Shown here: positions 16,805 to 26,262 of the stretch, in pieces
How the letters are laid out: each line of letters starts with the position of its first letter
Numbering within the stretch: position 1 is the first letter of the stretch
Assembly: GCF_001559075.2 (NCBI RefSeq)
Contig: NZ_CP014015.2
Location: 1-64,000, forward strand
Direction: 5' to 3'
From: Citrobacter amalonaticus
GTDB lineage: Bacteria > Pseudomonadota > Gammaproteobacteria > Enterobacterales > Enterobacteriaceae
Length of the DNA stretch: 64,000 bases
Notes under the pieces: generated by a model
Told to the model about the DNA's origin: nothing
Databases searched by the model: none
The model's input: only the letters and a program-made list of their open reading frames with translations
Made by a program: the position numbers and the translations under genes

Positions 16805-17542
16805 TTAATGTCCTTGTGCGGTAATCAGTTGCCGTTTCGTCAGCTGGTCGTAGATCATCACGGTCAGCAAGCCTTCGGCGATAGCAATCGGGATCTGCGT
16901 CAGGCAGAAAATCCCCATAAACTTGACGACAGACCCTGTCGCACCCGCTTCGGGGTCCGGGAAGGCCACACCCAACTGCACTGACGTGACAAAGTAGGTC
17001 ACCAGATCCGCCAGCATGGCGCAGAGGAAGACGCCGACATCACGACGGATCCCGGCACGGCAGGCCATCTTCCACACCATATAGCCGACAACCGGACCAA
17101 TCACCGCCATCGACATGCCGTTCGCGCCCAGGGTGGTTAAGCCACCGTGCGCCAGCAGTAGCGCCTGGAACAGCAGTACAATAGCGCCGAGAACCGCCAC
17201 CACGCCCGGGCCAAACAGGATCACCGCCAGCCCGACGCCTGTCGGATGTGAGCAGCTACCGGTAACCGACGGGATCTTCAGTGCCGACAGCACAAAAATA
17301 AACGCCCCGCACAGCGCCAGCAGCACTTTCTGATGGCTGTCATCCATCACGATGTGTCGCAGGCGCACCAGTCCATACCACAGGCACGGTAAAAACAGCA
17401 GCCACCAGGCCAGCGCCCACATCGGCGGTAAAAACCCTTCCATGATGTGCATGGCGAACGCCTGCTCCGGCACAATCATCAGCAATAGCGCCGCAGCCAG
17501 ACCACTGAATGACAGCTGTTTTAGCTGTTGTTCGAGTTTCAT
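16805..17542 (-). CDS. cbiM: Cobalt ECF transporter substrate-binding component
   Basis: Substrate-specific membrane subunit that binds Co2+. The start at 17542 (MKLEQQLKQL) gives 245 residues as in Salmonella. A signal-like first helix ends at EQAFA, which would expose the mature N-terminus MHIMEGFLPP; its Met-His is the metal-binding motif of this family. Six or so further helices follow, with GSCSHPTGVGLAVILFGPG conserved. The start overlaps the cbiL stop. Confidence 0.97.
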   Translation of the reverse strand: MKLEQQLKQLSFSGLAAALLLMIVPEQAFAMHIMEGFLPPMWALAWWLLFLPCLWYGLVRLRHIVMDDSHQKVLLALCGAFIFVLSALKIPSVTGSCSHPTGVGLAVILFGPGVVAVLGAIVLLFQALLLAHGGLTTLGANGMSMAVIGPVVGYMVWKMACRAGIRRDVGVFLCAMLADLVTYFVTSVQLGVAFPDPEAGATGSVVKFMGIFCLTQIPIAIAEGLLTVMIYDQLTKRQLITAQGH

Positions 17543-18252
17543 TCTGCATACTCCCACTGTTTGTTGACCAGGATGGTCGAGAAATAAGGCAACGGCTGAT
17601 CGTCGCTGACCTCGTTGAGATGCCGCCAGCACTGCTCTCCAGGGAGCGTGGCTTCGGACATCATCAGTGCACAATCCAGTAATCCGGCCTGATCCAGCAG
17701 CGCTTTAATCCGCGCGAAGCGACCATAGACCTTCATCAGCACCAGACTGTCGTGTTGGCGTAGCGCCTGGGCGATTTCCGCTTCCGGCGCAGTACAAGAG
17801 ATCACCGCCAGTGACTGTTGTTCCATCGCCAGCGGCGTTTTGGATCGGGCGGCAATGGCGGCAAACGACGTCACGCCAGGGACAATCTCCAGCCAGTCAG
17901 GACACCCGATGCGCTGTAGTAAAAAGACCCAGGTGCTGAACAGCATGGCGTCACCCAGGGTGATAAATCCCACCTGTTTGCCTGCCTTCACTTCCTTAAC
18001 CAGCGCAGCAGCCACTTCGTCCCAGACCGCCTCTTTTTCCGCACTGTCCGCGCTCATGGGGAAATGACAGCAGCGCAGTTCCGTGTTTTCGCCGATGTAC
18101 TCCCGCACGATGGAAAGCGCGAGGCTGTCGCCGCCCTTACGTCCCGCCGGGGCATAGAGAATATCCAGTGAACCCAGGATGCGGGAGGCGCGAACGGTAA
18201 TCAGATCGGCCGCTCCCGGGCCGGTGCTCAGGGCATACAGTTTGCCGCTCAT
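17539..18252 (-). CDS. cbiL: Cobalt-factor II C20-methyltransferase
   Basis: Adds the C20 methyl group to cobalt-factor II using S-adenosylmethionine, an early step of the anaerobic corrin pathway. The start at 18252 (MSGKLYALSTGPGAADLI) gives 237 residues, the Salmonella length; the frame is open further upstream within cbiK but without a fitting start. Tetrapyrrole methylase motifs are the Gly-rich STGPGAADLITVRA and IVPGVTSFAAIAA. It overlaps cbiK by four bases. Confidence 0.97.
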   Translation of the reverse strand: MSGKLYALSTGPGAADLITVRASRILGSLDILYAPAGRKGGDSLALSIVREYIGENTELRCCHFPMSADSAEKEAVWDEVAAALVKEVKAGKQVGFITLGDAMLFSTWVFLLQRIGCPDWLEIVPGVTSFAAIAARSKTPLAMEQQSLAVISCTAPEAEIAQALRQHDSLVLMKVYGRFARIKALLDQAGLLDCALMMSEATLPGEQCWRHLNEVSDDQPLPYFSTILVNKQWEYAE

Positions 18253-19043
18253 GCCGCTTCCTCCATCGCCACGCTCAGCGCCTGCTGCAGATGCGCGACG
18301 AACATCGCCCGCACCGCCGGATTTTCGCCAAGACCGCTCAGCCACGGCGTTGCCGTGATCCCCGCCGCGGTGAACAACGTTTTCCACGAATCATCGTCGT
18401 CCGAAGCCATATCGTTGATGGCGTGATCCCCCGCCACCAGCATCAGCGGCATCAGATGGACGGCTTTGACCCCCTCTTTGCTCAGGCTCTCAATCAGAAT
18501 ATCGACTTCCGGATAGCTCTCCACCGCGCCGACGCGCGCCGGAAAGCCCTGCGCCATCATCATGTGGTCAAGGCAGGCATAGGCGGCAAACGCGTGATGG
18601 CTGGCGCCGTGGCCCATGAACACCACTTTTTCATTGTCGGCAGGAGCAGGCATCTGCTGTTGCAGGGCCAGCATTAACTGCGCGTAATCGTCATGGCTGC
18701 TCAACAGCGGTACCCCCAGCGTCAGGCGAGTAAACAGCGGACGCAGAGTCTGCACTTCACGGACAATTTTTTCATATTCGTCGCCGTTAATGATGTGCAG
18801 CGACTGAATCGCCACATCCTGATATCCCTGCTCAGCAAGCTTTTGCAGCGCCTGCAGCGGGGTATCGATCTCAATACCATCACGCTGTTTGAGCTTGCGA
18901 ATAATCATTCCCGAGGTAAAGGCACGGAACAAGGTGCGGTCAGGACAGCTGGCGGCCAGATCGCGCTCGCAGGCCACAATGTTCTTCTCGCAGGTATCGT
19001 GATAGCTGGTGCCAAAGCTAACCACCAGAAGCGCTTTTTTCAT
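18249..19043 (-). CDS. cbiK: Anaerobic cobalt chelatase (sirohydrochlorin cobaltochelatase)
   Basis: Inserts Co2+ into sirohydrochlorin at the start of the anaerobic B12 branch. It is a 264-residue class II chelatase without ATP need. The metal ligands known from the Salmonella enzyme are kept: His145 (GHGASHH), Glu175 (VESYPE) and His207 (VAGDHAIND). N-terminal VVSFGTSYHDTCEKNI is typical. It lies 11 bp after cbiJ. Confidence 0.98.
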   Translation of the reverse strand: MKKALLVVSFGTSYHDTCEKNIVACERDLAASCPDRTLFRAFTSGMIIRKLKQRDGIEIDTPLQALQKLAEQGYQDVAIQSLHIINGDEYEKIVREVQTLRPLFTRLTLGVPLLSSHDDYAQLMLALQQQMPAPADNEKVVFMGHGASHHAFAAYACLDHMMMAQGFPARVGAVESYPEVDILIESLSKEGVKAVHLMPLMLVAGDHAINDMASDDDDSWKTLFTAAGITATPWLSGLGENPAVRAMFVAHLQQALSVAMEEAA

Positions 19044-19054
19044 TTTCTGATTCC

Positions 19055-19840
19055 TTAAGCAGCGGCCAGCCAGCGCGCCAAACGCTGCGCAAATGCGGCC
19101 TGACTTTCCAGTAACTCATCTCCCGTCACCAGCGGCGCCGGGCGGGTAATCACGATGCAGGGAATGCCTGCATCCAGACAGGGTTGAACCTTTTCCTGAT
19201 AACCGCCCTCTGCGCCAGAAGCCTTGGTTATCACGACGTCAGCCTGACACTGACGATAAAACGCGGCGTTGAACTCGGCGCTGAACGGTCCGCACAGCGC
19301 GAACGTCTCGCCCACGCCAAAGCCCAGATCGGCACATTGTTGAATCACCTCGGGTACGGGCAACACGCGGGCGAGCAGCGTTTTTTCCGGTAACCCCGCG
19401 CGCCATATCGCCAGATCCTTACTCCCGGTAGTCAGCAGTACGCGCTCGCCAAAACGCCGCGCGACGTCGCACGCCCCGGCAATGCTCTGTACGGTGAAGA
19501 GCAGCGGATGCGTCAGTTCACTGAGCTGTTCCGGGCGCTGGTAGCGACTGAGCAGTACTCCAGCCCGTTCGCAGGCGCGCAGAATGTTGCGGCTCACCAC
19601 TTCGGCATACGGGTGCGAAGCGTCGATCACCCATCGCGTTCCGTTCTCCTTCAGCCAGTTCACCATTTCATCCTGCTCAAGCCGTCCACAACGCACCTGA
19701 CCCTTAATGTCGCCAGCCAGTTGCTTCCCGGTCGGCGTCGCCACCGACAGGGTGTAAGCCACGTTGGCGGCATCCAGTTGCTGGCACAGCGCACGGGCAT
19801 CGCTGGTGCCGCCCATGACCAGAACCTCACCAAAACTCAC
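19055..19840 (-). CDS. cbiJ: Cobalt-precorrin-6A reductase
   Basis: Reduces the corrin macrocycle of cobalt-precorrin-6A with NAD(P)H. The 261-residue protein begins with the nucleotide-binding-like VLVMGGTSDARAL and has WVIDASHPYA and TTGSKDL conserved. Salmonella CbiJ is two residues longer as I recall. The start overlaps the cbiH stop by four bases. Confidence 0.96.
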   Translation of the reverse strand: MSFGEVLVMGGTSDARALCQQLDAANVAYTLSVATPTGKQLAGDIKGQVRCGRLEQDEMVNWLKENGTRWVIDASHPYAEVVSRNILRACERAGVLLSRYQRPEQLSELTHPLLFTVQSIAGACDVARRFGERVLLTTGSKDLAIWRAGLPEKTLLARVLPVPEVIQQCADLGFGVGETFALCGPFSAEFNAAFYRQCQADVVITKASGAEGGYQEKVQPCLDAGIPCIVITRPAPLVTGDELLESQAAFAQRLARWLAAA

Positions 19841-20562
19841 AACACGTAACCTCGTGGCGTAATCATCAGACCATCCTGCACATAGGTCGCTTTGTTACCG
19901 ACGATCACCAGACTGGTCATGTCCACCGGTTCAAAATCCATCTCACCCAGCGTGGTCAGCCATTTCTCCTGCTTTTTACGTCCGGCAGATTTCACCACCC
20001 CCACCGGCGTTTGCCCGCTCTTACTGGCGGAAAGCAGTTCAAATGCGCGCGCCAGATGCCCTTCACGGCCCCGGCTGCGCGGGTTATAGAAACAGATCAC
20101 GAAGTCTGCTTCCCCGGCGGCGATAATGCGTTTTTCGATAACCGGCCACGGTGTCAGCAGATCGCTCAGGCTGATATGGCAAAAATCGTGCATCAGCGGC
20201 GCGCCGAGCAGCGACGCCGCCGCGATACTGGCGGTCATCCCCGGGATCAGGCGCACTTCAACGTCCAGTTTCTGTTTGCTGACCAGCTCCAGCACCAGCC
20301 CCGCCATGCCGTAAATACCGGCGTCGCCGCTGCTGATCAGCGCCACGTTGTGCCCGGCCTGCGCCAGTTCAATCGCCGCATGGCAGCGCTCGATCTCTTT
20401 GCACATGCCGGTTTTGATCACCTGCTTGTCACCGGTAAACGCTTTGACGAGGTGGGTGTAGGTTTTGTATCCCACAATAATTTCTGCCGCCTGCAGTGCT
20501 TCAACGGCTTCCATGGTCATCATGGCCTGTGAGCCGGGGCCGATTCCGATTACGGTTAACAT
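19837..20562 (-). CDS. cbiH: Cobalt-precorrin-3 C17-methyltransferase
   Basis: Methylates C17 and drives ring contraction in the anaerobic pathway. It has 241 residues and tetrapyrrole methylase fold, with IGIGPGSQAMMT at the N-terminus, SSGDAGIYGMAG and LIPGMTASIAAASLLGAPL. The start codon shares one base with the cbiG stop (TGATG). Confidence 0.97.
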   Translation of the reverse strand: MLTVIGIGPGSQAMMTMEAVEALQAAEIIVGYKTYTHLVKAFTGDKQVIKTGMCKEIERCHAAIELAQAGHNVALISSGDAGIYGMAGLVLELVSKQKLDVEVRLIPGMTASIAAASLLGAPLMHDFCHISLSDLLTPWPVIEKRIIAAGEADFVICFYNPRSRGREGHLARAFELLSASKSGQTPVGVVKSAGRKKQEKWLTTLGEMDFEPVDMTSLVIVGNKATYVQDGLMITPRGYVL

Positions 20563-21617
20563 CAGTGTGAAACTCCCAAAGTGATAGTGACGCCCTGCTC
20601 ACGCAAGGTTTCGCCGGTCAATTGCCCATGACTCAGCAGCCACGCTGCCGGACCCGAGACGCTTCCGACGCCGACCGTCTGGCGAACAAACGGCGAAGCC
20701 GGAAAGTGATGTTCATGCTCACGCAGCGCGTCAGCGGTAAAGGTTTCAAACGGCACGCGCCAGCAGGAGGCAAGCTGGATCAGCCCCTCTTCATCTTTCT
20801 TGAGCGACACGCTACCGATGGCTTTCAGCGCCAGCGGATCAAAGCGCTGCGCTTCAAGCTGACGCGCCAGCAGCGCTGCCAGTAGTGGGAACGGCGTATC
20901 GCGACGACAGCCAATGCCAGCGACCACCCGCTGCGGCACCAGTTTCCAGTGTTGAACCGGAATATCCGGCAATTCGTTACGTAACGTGACGCACACCAGC
21001 GCATCCAGTTCAGGCAGTTGCTGGAGATCGGTAACGGTAATGAACCCACGGCGATCGCAGTGGCGGACGTCTTCATCCAGTTCTTCATCCCACCACAGCC
21101 CCACGCGCTGGTTGCTCACCAGCATCTGATTCACCACTTTTACCGCTGCGCGAAAGTCGGTCATACGGGCGTTGAGCTGAAACGCGAGGGTGTCCAGCGC
21201 CGCCATCTCATTGACGTCAGTGGCAGTGGTAATCACCGGATCGGCACCCAGCATGCCGGCAAGATAACGGGTCAGCGCGTTCGCGCCGCCCGCATGGCCG
21301 GAAAGCAGGCTGATCACGTGCTGGCCGCGCTCGTCGATCACCACCACCGCCGGATCGCTGAACTTGTCATTCACCAGCGGGGCCAGCACGCGCACCGCGA
21401 TGCCGGTCGCCCCGATAAAAATCAGAGCGGAATAGTTCGAAAACGCGTCGCGCGCGGCGTGGGCGAACCCGCCGTCGAACGGTAAGAAACCGTCCTCCAG
21501 CAGTTTTTCACTGGTAAAACAGGTCAGCGGTAACATCGCTGCCAGCCGTTTCGCCAGCGTTACACCGCCGGGCGTCAGGCAAAACAGCGCGATTGATTCA
21601 GGCTTTACGGTATTCAT
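20562..21617 (-). CDS. cbiG: Cobalt-precorrin-5A hydrolase
   Basis: Opens the delta-lactone of cobalt-precorrin-5A and releases acetaldehyde (the C20 unit), giving cobalt-precorrin-5B. The start at 21617 (MNTVKPESIALFCLTPGG) gives 351 residues as in Salmonella. The first half contains FIGATGIAVRVLAPLVNDK and LLSGHAGGANAL; the C-terminal CobE/GbiG-like domain contains GIGCRRDTPF and SVSLKKDEEGL. The start lies inside the cbiF end (20-base overlap). Confidence 0.96.
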   Translation of the reverse strand: MNTVKPESIALFCLTPGGVTLAKRLAAMLPLTCFTSEKLLEDGFLPFDGGFAHAARDAFSNYSALIFIGATGIAVRVLAPLVNDKFSDPAVVVIDERGQHVISLLSGHAGGANALTRYLAGMLGADPVITTATDVNEMAALDTLAFQLNARMTDFRAAVKVVNQMLVSNQRVGLWWDEELDEDVRHCDRRGFITVTDLQQLPELDALVCVTLRNELPDIPVQHWKLVPQRVVAGIGCRRDTPFPLLAALLARQLEAQRFDPLALKAIGSVSLKKDEEGLIQLASCWRVPFETFTADALREHEHHFPASPFVRQTVGVGSVSGPAAWLLSHGQLTGETLREQGVTITLGVSH

Positions 21618-22371
21618 GGCTAAAGTCCGCGGCATAGAGTCTGGAGTAGTGATACTCATCTCCGAGGAAATTCCCGACCAGGATGAGCGCCGTTTTGCGG
21701 ATCCCGGCGTCGCGCACTTTATCGGCGATGTCCGCCAGCGTGCCACGCACGGTTTGACTTTCCGGCCAGGTCGCTTTGTAGATCACGGCCACCGGCGTGG
21801 TCGCCGGGTAACCGCCCTCAATCAACCGTTCCGCAACCCGGTTGATGCGCTGGACGGAGAGATAAATCGCCATTGAGGTCTGGTGGCTGGCGAAAGATTC
21901 CAGTTGTTCACGTTCCGGCACCGGCGTGCGGCCTTCGAGTCGCGTGATAATCAGGCTTTGCGAGACTTCCGGCACGGTGTACTCAACGCCCAGCTCCGCC
22001 GCCGCGCCGAGAAAAGCGCTAACGCCCGGCACCACCTGCCAGGGGATGCCGCGTTTGCTCAGCTCTTCACCCTGTTCGCGCACCGAGCCATACAGCGATA
22101 CGTCGCCGGTTTGCAGGCGCACCACCGTTTTTCCGGCCTTCACGCCCTCTTCCATCAGGGTGAGGATTTGCTCAAGGTGCAGTTCCGCACTGTCGTGGCA
22201 CTCCGCGCCCTCCGGGCAATACTCCAGCAGTTCGGTGTTGATCAGCGATCCGGCGTAAATCACCACCTGCGCCTGTTGCAACAACCGGTACCCCTTGAGG
22301 GTAATCAGCTCCCGGTCACCCGGACCTGCGCCGACAAACCACACACAACGGGGATCAAATGTCTCAGACAT
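21598..22371 (-). CDS. cbiF: Cobalt-precorrin-4 C11-methyltransferase
   Basis: Methylates C11 of cobalt-precorrin-4. The start at 22371 (MSETFDPRCVWFVGAGPGD) gives 257 residues, the Salmonella length. Typical motifs are VGAGPGDRELITLKG, LQTGDVSLYGS and VVPGVSAFLGAAAELG. It overlaps the end of cbiT by eight bases. Confidence 0.97.
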   Translation of the reverse strand: MSETFDPRCVWFVGAGPGDRELITLKGYRLLQQAQVVIYAGSLINTELLEYCPEGAECHDSAELHLEQILTLMEEGVKAGKTVVRLQTGDVSLYGSVREQGEELSKRGIPWQVVPGVSAFLGAAAELGVEYTVPEVSQSLIITRLEGRTPVPEREQLESFASHQTSMAIYLSVQRINRVAERLIEGGYPATTPVAVIYKATWPESQTVRGTLADIADKVRDAGIRKTALILVGNFLGDEYHYSRLYAADFSHEYRKA

Positions 22372-22933
22372 GGTGTTCTTCCTTCTGACAGGCGATGACA
22401 AAAACGGGATTGTTCGGTTTGAAATAGTGACCCGCACCCAGCGTGGTCAGCGACGAAATCTGCATTTGCAGGCAGTCCACATCCTGTATACCGCGCTGTT
22501 GCAGATGAGCCAGCGCGGTATTGAGGTTTTCCTGCAGGATGAAGGTCATCACCAGACGTCCACCGACGTGCAACTGGCGCATCGACCAGTCGATCAGCTC
22601 CGTGAGATGCCCCCCGCTGCCGCCCATAAAGACGGCATCGGCTTTCTCGGTCATCATCATCGGCGCTTCGCCAGGCAGAATATCGATATTCGCGCAGGCG
22701 AAATGCTGACGGTTTTCGTCGAGTAAACGCAGCGCCGCCGGATTGCGCTCGATAGCCGTGATGTGCAGCGACGGAAACTGTAACGCGGCTTCGATGGACA
22801 CACTGCCGGTTCCGGCCCCGATATCAATCAGGTGACTGGCCCGGTGCAGTTCAAGTTTTGCGAGAGCGAGCGCACGTACCGCTTCTTTGGTCATCGGCAC
22901 CTTCTCACCGCGCAGGAAAAGCTCATCTTTCAT
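22364..22933 (-). CDS. cbiT: Cobalt-precorrin-7 C15-methyltransferase (decarboxylating)
   Basis: Methylates C15 and removes the C12 acetate carboxyl of cobalt-precorrin-7. This is a Rossmann-type SAM enzyme unlike the other corrin methylases: LIDIGAGTGSVSIEAA binds SAM, followed by ITAIERNPAALRLL and FMGGSGGHL. I use the ATG at 22933 (MKDELFLRGEKV); the codon before it is TTG. 189 residues; the C-terminus is a few residues shorter than Salmonella CbiT as I recall. It overlaps cbiE by 11 bases. Confidence 0.95.
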   Translation of the reverse strand: MKDELFLRGEKVPMTKEAVRALALAKLELHRASHLIDIGAGTGSVSIEAALQFPSLHITAIERNPAALRLLDENRQHFACANIDILPGEAPMMMTEKADAVFMGGSGGHLTELIDWSMRQLHVGGRLVMTFILQENLNTALAHLQQRGIQDVDCLQMQISSLTTLGAGHYFKPNNPVFVIACQKEEHHV

Positions 22934-23528
22934 CAAGGATCACCACTGCATTCATCTCATATTCGGCATGGACCTCGCTGACGCGCAGCCAGTGGATCCG
23001 TTCGTTTTCCATCGCCAGGTTTTCGCCAATCACCATCCAGCGATCGCCCTTTCCTCGTGCAACCAGTTGCGCGGCAATTTCACGCGGCCCGCACTGACCG
23101 TCGGTGACCATTGCCACCTTGTTATGCTGTGCCAGCGTATCGAAACAGACGCTGCGCCCGTGGCTACTGGTGAGCCACATGTCATTCATGTCGATTCCCG
23201 ACTGCGCGCACAGATACTGCACCGCGCTGATGCCAGGAATGATGCGTACCTGCGCAACGCCAAAATGCGCCACCATCCGCGTACCAATGCCGTAAAACAG
23301 CGGATCGCCGGAGGCCAGAACCACCACCCGCTGATCCTGATGCGCCGTAATCCACGCCAGCAGTTCGGGAATGTTGGCGCCCAGCGCAAACTGCTCGCCG
23401 CGAAAGTCCGGGAACTGCTGCAAATGGCGCTTACCGCCGACCAGTACATCGGCCTCTTCAACCGCCGCGCGCGCCGCTGGCGTCATCAGGTGCAGACCGG
23501 CTGGTCCCATCCCCACGACCGTCAGCAT
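22923..23528 (-). CDS. cbiE: Cobalt-precorrin-7 C5-methyltransferase
   Basis: Methylates C5; in many bacteria CbiE and CbiT are fused (CobL), here they are separate overlapping genes. The protein has 201 residues with VGMGPAGLHLMTPAAR at the N-terminus, LASGDPLFYGIG and IIPGISAVQYLCAQ. It overlaps the cbiD stop by seven bases. Confidence 0.97.
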   Translation of the reverse strand: MLTVVGMGPAGLHLMTPAARAAVEEADVLVGGKRHLQQFPDFRGEQFALGANIPELLAWITAHQDQRVVVLASGDPLFYGIGTRMVAHFGVAQVRIIPGISAVQYLCAQSGIDMNDMWLTSSHGRSVCFDTLAQHNKVAMVTDGQCGPREIAAQLVARGKGDRWMVIGENLAMENERIHWLRVSEVHAEYEMNAVVILDER

Positions 23529-24661
23529 TGCATCTCCCGCGCGATAGCCTCGACGGAGCGGTTGCTACCCAATACCTGGTTATCAAATGAGAACATGATC
23601 GCGTCGCAGGTCGGCGGCGTTTTGGTAAAGCGCAGCATCTGCATCACACGCTGACAGATGCGTTCGGCAAGGTGGTTGTAGATGTGCTGAAAGCCGTACG
23701 CGTCGATATGCTCCATTGCCGCTTCAGTGGTGTCGCAATCGCTCACCAGCGTCAGCAACTCCAGCGGCGCGCCGAGCAGCGCCAGATGCGCCACCAGCGT
23801 TTCCATCCGCGCATCGGCTATGTGGCTGTGGGTGTGGAAGATCCCGGCGGCAATTTTGATCAGCTTTCCAGGATGACCGACGAGCACGACCTGGCGAAAT
23901 CCCAGTCGCACCGCCTCTTCAATCATGTAGCCGACAAAGTTACTCATGGTGACCACAACGTTGGTGTCAATGCCCATCTGTTCGCGGACGAAACGCTCAC
24001 CGTGGTTACCCGGCACCAGAACCACCCGCTCCAGTCCGGCGGCACGTTTGATTTCCAGCTCCAGCGATAACGACCGCTTCCAGCTCTCTTCGGACATGGG
24101 GGTCACGATGCCGGTGGTGCCAATAATGGAAATGCCACCCAGAATACCAAGACGCGAGTTGTATGTTTTTTGCGCCCGTTCTTCTCCTTCCGGGGCAAAA
24201 ATTTCGATTTCCGCCCCGCGTACCGGGCCTATCGCCTCACGCACGGCGGATTCAATGGTATGACGCGGAGTGCGATTAATGGCCGCGCTGCCGACAGGCA
24301 GACCAATCCCCTTGCGGGTGACCGTGCCGACACCTTCGCCGCCGAGCAGGACAATTTCACCGCTGTCATTCAGCGTGACGCGGGCGAAAATCAACATTCC
24401 GTGGGTGGCGTCGACATCATCGCCGCCGTCTTTGCGGATCGCGGCAATGGCCTGCTGTCCTTCAATGTGCGGTGATTCCACGTTCAGACACAGGGTGACG
24501 CCGGACGGTGTGACAATCGATACCTGATGGATCAAATGCTGACGCAGAACCATCAGCGCGGCGACTTTTGCCGCCGCCGTGGCGCACGAACCGGTGGTGT
24601 AACCTTTGCGCAGCGCTTTACCGTTATGCCAGACGGGCGCGTCGAAAGTCTGATCGCTCAT
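23522..24661 (-). CDS. cbiD: Cobalt-precorrin-5B C1-methyltransferase
   Basis: Methylates C1 of the ring; CbiD is specific to the anaerobic route and replaces CobF. 379 residues with the family opening LRKGYTTGSCATAAAKVAAL, and GGEGVGTVTRKGIGLPVG, GILGGISIIGTTGIV and GHPGKLIKIAAGIFHTHSH. The length equals the Salmonella protein. It overlaps cbiC by four bases. Confidence 0.97.
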   Translation of the reverse strand: MSDQTFDAPVWHNGKALRKGYTTGSCATAAAKVAALMVLRQHLIHQVSIVTPSGVTLCLNVESPHIEGQQAIAAIRKDGGDDVDATHGMLIFARVTLNDSGEIVLLGGEGVGTVTRKGIGLPVGSAAINRTPRHTIESAVREAIGPVRGAEIEIFAPEGEERAQKTYNSRLGILGGISIIGTTGIVTPMSEESWKRSLSLELEIKRAAGLERVVLVPGNHGERFVREQMGIDTNVVVTMSNFVGYMIEEAVRLGFRQVVLVGHPGKLIKIAAGIFHTHSHIADARMETLVAHLALLGAPLELLTLVSDCDTTEAAMEHIDAYGFQHIYNHLAERICQRVMQMLRFTKTPPTCDAIMFSFDNQVLGSNRSVEAIAREMQC

Positions 24662-25290
24662 CGCGCCCCCTGCATGTGATACAGCATGGCGTTCACGATC
24701 GCCGCCGCCACGTTACTGCCGCCTTTGCGTCCGAGGGCGGCAATGGCGGGCAACTGGCTGTGCGTCAGCGCCTCTTTGGATTCCGCCGCGCCGACAAATC
24801 CCACCGGCACCCCCACCACGCCGCTTACCGCCACGTCCTTTTCCAACAGGCGAAACAGCGCAGTGGGGGCGTTGCCAAAGACAAACACTTTTTCGCACGC
24901 TTCCGTCACGGCAATATCGACAGCCGCCATTGAGCGAGTGATACCCTGCGCTTTCGCTTGCGCTACCACACGCGGATCGCTGATATAGCAGCGACACTCG
25001 CCCCCCATCTTCGCCAGCAGGGTTTTGTTGATTCCCGAAAGCGCCATGGTGGTGTCGGTATAGATAACCGTCGGGCGACTCAGCGCTGCGCAAAGCTGTT
25101 CCAGCGCATCATCCGAAAACCAGAGAATATCCAGCCAGTCGAAGTCAGCGGTGGTGTGAATCACCCGTTTGATGATGGCTTCATGTAGCGGGCTGGCAAA
25201 CTGATACTCCGGGCGCGTTTCATGGATGATCTCGCCAATGATGTCAAAACTTTTGGCTTCAATCGCCTGGGGTTGCTGGATGTATTGCAT
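24658..25290 (-). CDS. cbiC: Cobalt-precorrin-8 methylmutase
   Basis: Moves the C11 methyl group to C12, giving cobyrinic acid. From the ATG at 25290 (MQYIQQPQAI) it has 210 residues as in Salmonella; an ATG two codons upstream is also possible. The catalytic His lies in KRVIHTTADFDW (His45 by my count). GVVGVPVGFVGAAESKEAL is conserved. It starts 12 bp after the cbiB stop. Confidence 0.97.
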   Translation of the reverse strand: MQYIQQPQAIEAKSFDIIGEIIHETRPEYQFASPLHEAIIKRVIHTTADFDWLDILWFSDDALEQLCAALSRPTVIYTDTTMALSGINKTLLAKMGGECRCYISDPRVVAQAKAQGITRSMAAVDIAVTEACEKVFVFGNAPTALFRLLEKDVAVSGVVGVPVGFVGAAESKEALTHSQLPAIAALGRKGGSNVAAAIVNAMLYHMQGAR

Positions 25291-25302
25291 TGTCATTTAT
25301 CC

Positions 25303-26262
25303 TCAGGCCACACCCACCACCAGCCAGCGCGTCACAAGGAACAGCGCCAGAGCCAGCGTTGAGGCAACCCACATCAGTCGAATTGTTTGGGAAATGTCGT
25401 CTACAGAAATGGTGCGCTGCGCGTCGCCGATCCACGGTTTTTCAACGCGCTCGCCAAAGTAATCATTCGGGCCGCCCAGTCGAATACCCAGCGCACCGGC
25501 AACGGAAGCCTCCGCCCAGGCACAGTTCGGGCTGCTGTGGTTGTAGCGATCCCGCCACCCCACGCAGAGCGCCCGGGAGCCGTCACGGCGGCACAGCACC
25601 GCTGCCGCGCTCAGCAGCAGCCAGCTCAGTCGCGCAGGAATGTAGTTCGCGACGTCGTCCATGCGAGCGCTGACCATGCCAATCGCCCGGTATTTTTCGT
25701 GTTTATAACCCACCATGGAATCCAGGGTATTCACCGCTTTGTAGGCCATCGCCAGCGGCGCGCCGCCGATTAAGAGGAAGAACAGCGGCGCGATAATGCC
25801 GTCAACCGTATTCTCCGCTACGGTTTCCACGACCGCCCGGTTGATCTGTTCCGGCTGAAGCTGCGAGGTGTCGCGACCCACAATCCACGAGAGCTTTTCA
25901 CGGCTTTGTGCAAGATTGCCTTCGCGTAGCGGACGTTCAACCTCTTGCGCCGCCGTTGCCAGACAGCGCCCCGCCAGCACGGTGAAAATCATCCAGACTT
26001 CAACGACCCAACCGAGCCACGGATGAATCAGCGTCGCCAGATGTAACACGCCCCAGGCAACCGCCCACGTTAAGCCCACAACCACCAGCCACATCACCCC
26101 ACCACCGATGCGTAACGCCCGGTTACTGTTGCAGTAGCGGCGGATAAGCCGCTGCACGGCATTGATCAGATTGCCTATCCAGCGCACCGGATGTGGCCAG
26201 TCTGGCGGGTCGCCAATCACGACGTCGAGAAGCCAGGCCACGCACCATGCCAGTAGCGTCAT
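25303..26262 (-). CDS. cbiB: Adenosylcobinamide-phosphate synthase
   Basis: Integral membrane protein that attaches the aminopropanol (phosphate) arm to adenosylcobyric acid. 319 residues with several hydrophobic helices. Conserved blocks are DVVIGDPPDWPHPVRWIGNLI at the N-terminus, IVGRDTSQL, ETVAENTVDGIIAPLFF and YKAVNTLDSMVGYK. It overlaps the cbiA stop by four bases. Confidence 0.97.
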   Translation of the reverse strand: MTLLAWCVAWLLDVVIGDPPDWPHPVRWIGNLINAVQRLIRRYCNSNRALRIGGGVMWLVVVGLTWAVAWGVLHLATLIHPWLGWVVEVWMIFTVLAGRCLATAAQEVERPLREGNLAQSREKLSWIVGRDTSQLQPEQINRAVVETVAENTVDGIIAPLFFLLIGGAPLAMAYKAVNTLDSMVGYKHEKYRAIGMVSARMDDVANYIPARLSWLLLSAAAVLCRRDGSRALCVGWRDRYNHSSPNCAWAEASVAGALGIRLGGPNDYFGERVEKPWIGDAQRTISVDDISQTIRLMWVASTLALALFLVTRWLVVGVA